Shown here piece by piece: positions 41,049-41,789 of a DNA stretch of 41,789 bases. The stretch spans positions 1-41,789 of the forward strand of contig NZ_JAMXMX010000040.1 of NCBI RefSeq assembly GCF_024055725.1, written 5' to 3'. The notes beneath the pieces are model-generated. The model was not told where the DNA came from and searched no databases. It saw nothing but the letters and a program-made list of their open reading frames with translations. This DNA comes from Actinoallomurus spadix (GTDB taxonomy: Bacteria; Actinomycetota; Actinomycetes; Streptosporangiales; Streptosporangiaceae). The translations under genes were made by a program, and so were the position numbers. How positions within the stretch are numbered: the stretch's first letter is position 1; the number at the start of each line of letters is the position of its first letter.

Positions 41049-41789
41049 ATCGACACCGGCCCGGGCGAACACCTCGATCAGCCGCTCCCCGAAGCGGTCC
41101 GGCAGCGTGTCGTCGAGGCGGCGGCCGGTGTCATCGGCGCGCTGCGGCCCGACGAGATCCCGGCGCCGCTCCGGCGGGTGGCCCGCTTCGAGCCCCGCCG
41201 CCGCGCGCGGCTGGCCGCGACCCTGATCGCCGCCCAGCTCGAGGACGACGGCGGGTTCCGTGAGCGTGTCGCCGACGTCGTACGGGAGAGCGAGCCGGTG
41301 CTGAGCGAGGCGGTCGGCTCCGGGTCGGTGCCGCCCGCCGCCGACCCGGTCACCGTCGCCGCCCTCGCCTACCTGCTGCGCCCGCCGGGCTGGCCCGATC
41401 GGGTCGAGACCGCGCGCCGGGAGCTTGAGCGCTCGGCAGCGGCCGCCGAGGAGGCCAAGGTCGCCCGTGAGGTCGCCGAGCTCCGGGAGCAGGTCGCGGC
41501 GGCGAAGGCCACCCGGTCGGAGGAGGTCGAGAAGCTCCGCGCGGAGCTGCGTGAGCTGCGCGCCGAGAGCGCCGAGCTGCGCAAGCGGCTGCACGAGGCG
41601 CGCGGCAAGGCGAAGCGGGAGCACGCGCGGGCCGAGGAGCTCGACCGGCGCCTCGGGGACGAGCCTGCCCCGCCCTCCCTCGCGCCGGCCTCCGCCCACG
41701 CGGAGCTGCGCCGGCTGCGCAGCCGGCCGGCCCACCCGGCGGCCGCCGCGGAGAGCGCGCGCGGCGCCGACCGCGAGGGGCGCAACGAC
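41049..41789 (+). CDS. NYN-domain-type (YacP-like) protein, N-terminal part with coiled coil, cut by window edge
   Basis: The plus frame from 41049 is open to the window end (247 codons) and resembles the N-terminal half of actinobacterial proteins whose C-terminus is a NYN/PIN-like RNase domain; that domain would lie beyond the edge. Visible are LDQPLPEAVRQRVV, the helical LRPDEIPAPLRRVARFEPRRRARLA region and a long coiled coil (about 125-205, with AELREQVAAAKA and AELRELRAESAELRK). No ATG, GTG, CTG or TTG occurs in frame between the likely transcription start and LDQPLPE. GAGGAG at 41037-41042 is ideally placed for an ATC at 41049, so an AUC start is proposed; ATG 41035 is out of frame. Confidence 0.7.
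   Translation, partial: MDTGPGEHLDQPLPEAVRQRVVEAAAGVIGALRPDEIPAPLRRVARFEPRRRARLAATLIAAQLEDDGGFRERVADVVRESEPVLSEAVGSGSVPPAADPVTVAALAYLLRPPGWPDRVETARRELERSAAAAEEAKVAREVAELREQVAAAKATRSEEVEKLRAELRELRAESAELRKRLHEARGKAKREHARAEELDRRLGDEPAPPSLAPASAHAELRRLRSRPAHPAAAAESARGADREGRND

Noticed and set aside
41035-41100. ATG at 41035 as start of the last gene
   Set aside because: It is one frame off the coding frame with conserved features; the frame it opens gives an unstructured Ser/Arg/Pro peptide. A sequencing frameshift remains possible and is noted in the finding.
40734-41735. A 333-codon minus-strand open frame at the right edge
   Set aside because: Antisense to the NYN-type gene, whose plus frame shows conserved helices and a heptad coiled coil; the minus frame is low complexity.

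Overview
The window is a high-GC actinobacterial chromosome segment, most likely from the Streptosporangiales/Thermomonosporaceae side of the phylum (inferred from protein sequence character, not from a search). Codon use is strongly GC3-biased, GTG starts are frequent and many genes overlap by four bases. The gene content follows a conserved actinobacterial neighbourhood also known around Mycobacterium tuberculosis Rv2190c-Rv2218: lipA/lipB, the E2 acyltransferase, pepA, cobU/cobS, erpA, adenosine kinase, ctaC/D/F, trpD, ctaE, qcrCAB and the exonuclease/UvrC-like fusion. I saw no tRNA, rRNA, CRISPR array, prophage or transposase gene.

Region 1 (1-8.5 kb) is lipoate and 2-oxoacid dehydrogenase metabolism on the minus strand: the first 23 codons of lipA at the window edge, a DUF1877 gene (plus strand) separating it from lipB, an S51 peptidase coupled to lipB, a TIGR01777 epimerase, the E2 acyltransferase (sucB/dlaT), lpdA and pepA.

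Region 2 (8.5-15 kb) is a six-gene minus-strand operon behind a recognisable cobalamin riboswitch (about 14810-14940): a secreted, membrane-anchored SCO2322-like protein, then ECF transporter T, fused ATPase and S components, then cobU and cobS. It reads as a B12-controlled corrinoid capture, import and salvage system. It holds the least-described parts of the window: the secreted protein, a decapeptide-repeat His/Asp-rich tail on the S component, and a degenerate domain fused in front of CobU.

Region 3 (15-23.8 kb) holds a small W-rich protein, an aldo/keto reductase and a DUF3043 membrane protein. A plus-strand envelope-stress array follows: pspA, pspAA, htpX, pspAB, and a FetAB-type transporter whose ATPase overlaps pspAB. 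An orphan STAND/LuxR regulator ends the region.

Region 4 (23.8-28.5 kb) has nadA diverging from erpA across an intergenic region with a perfect 7-5-7 inverted repeat, then an adenosine-kinase-like PfkB enzyme, an unusual block of intergenic tandem repeats, and a cysteine desulfurase-TusA pair.

Region 5 (28.5-41.8 kb) encodes the aerobic respiratory chain (ctaC, ctaD, ctaF, then ctaE, qcrC, qcrA, qcrB). It is interrupted by a divergent pair, an atypical receiver protein and trpD. A stand-alone AsnC ligand-binding protein, a rhomboid protease and a DEDDh exonuclease/GIY-YIG fusion follow. The final gene is the start of a NYN-type coiled-coil protein running off the right edge, which appears to lack any ATG/GTG/TTG start and may initiate at AUC.

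A recurring signal is a -10-like hexamer 6-8 nt before the start codon of at least seven genes, the layout of leaderless mRNAs.
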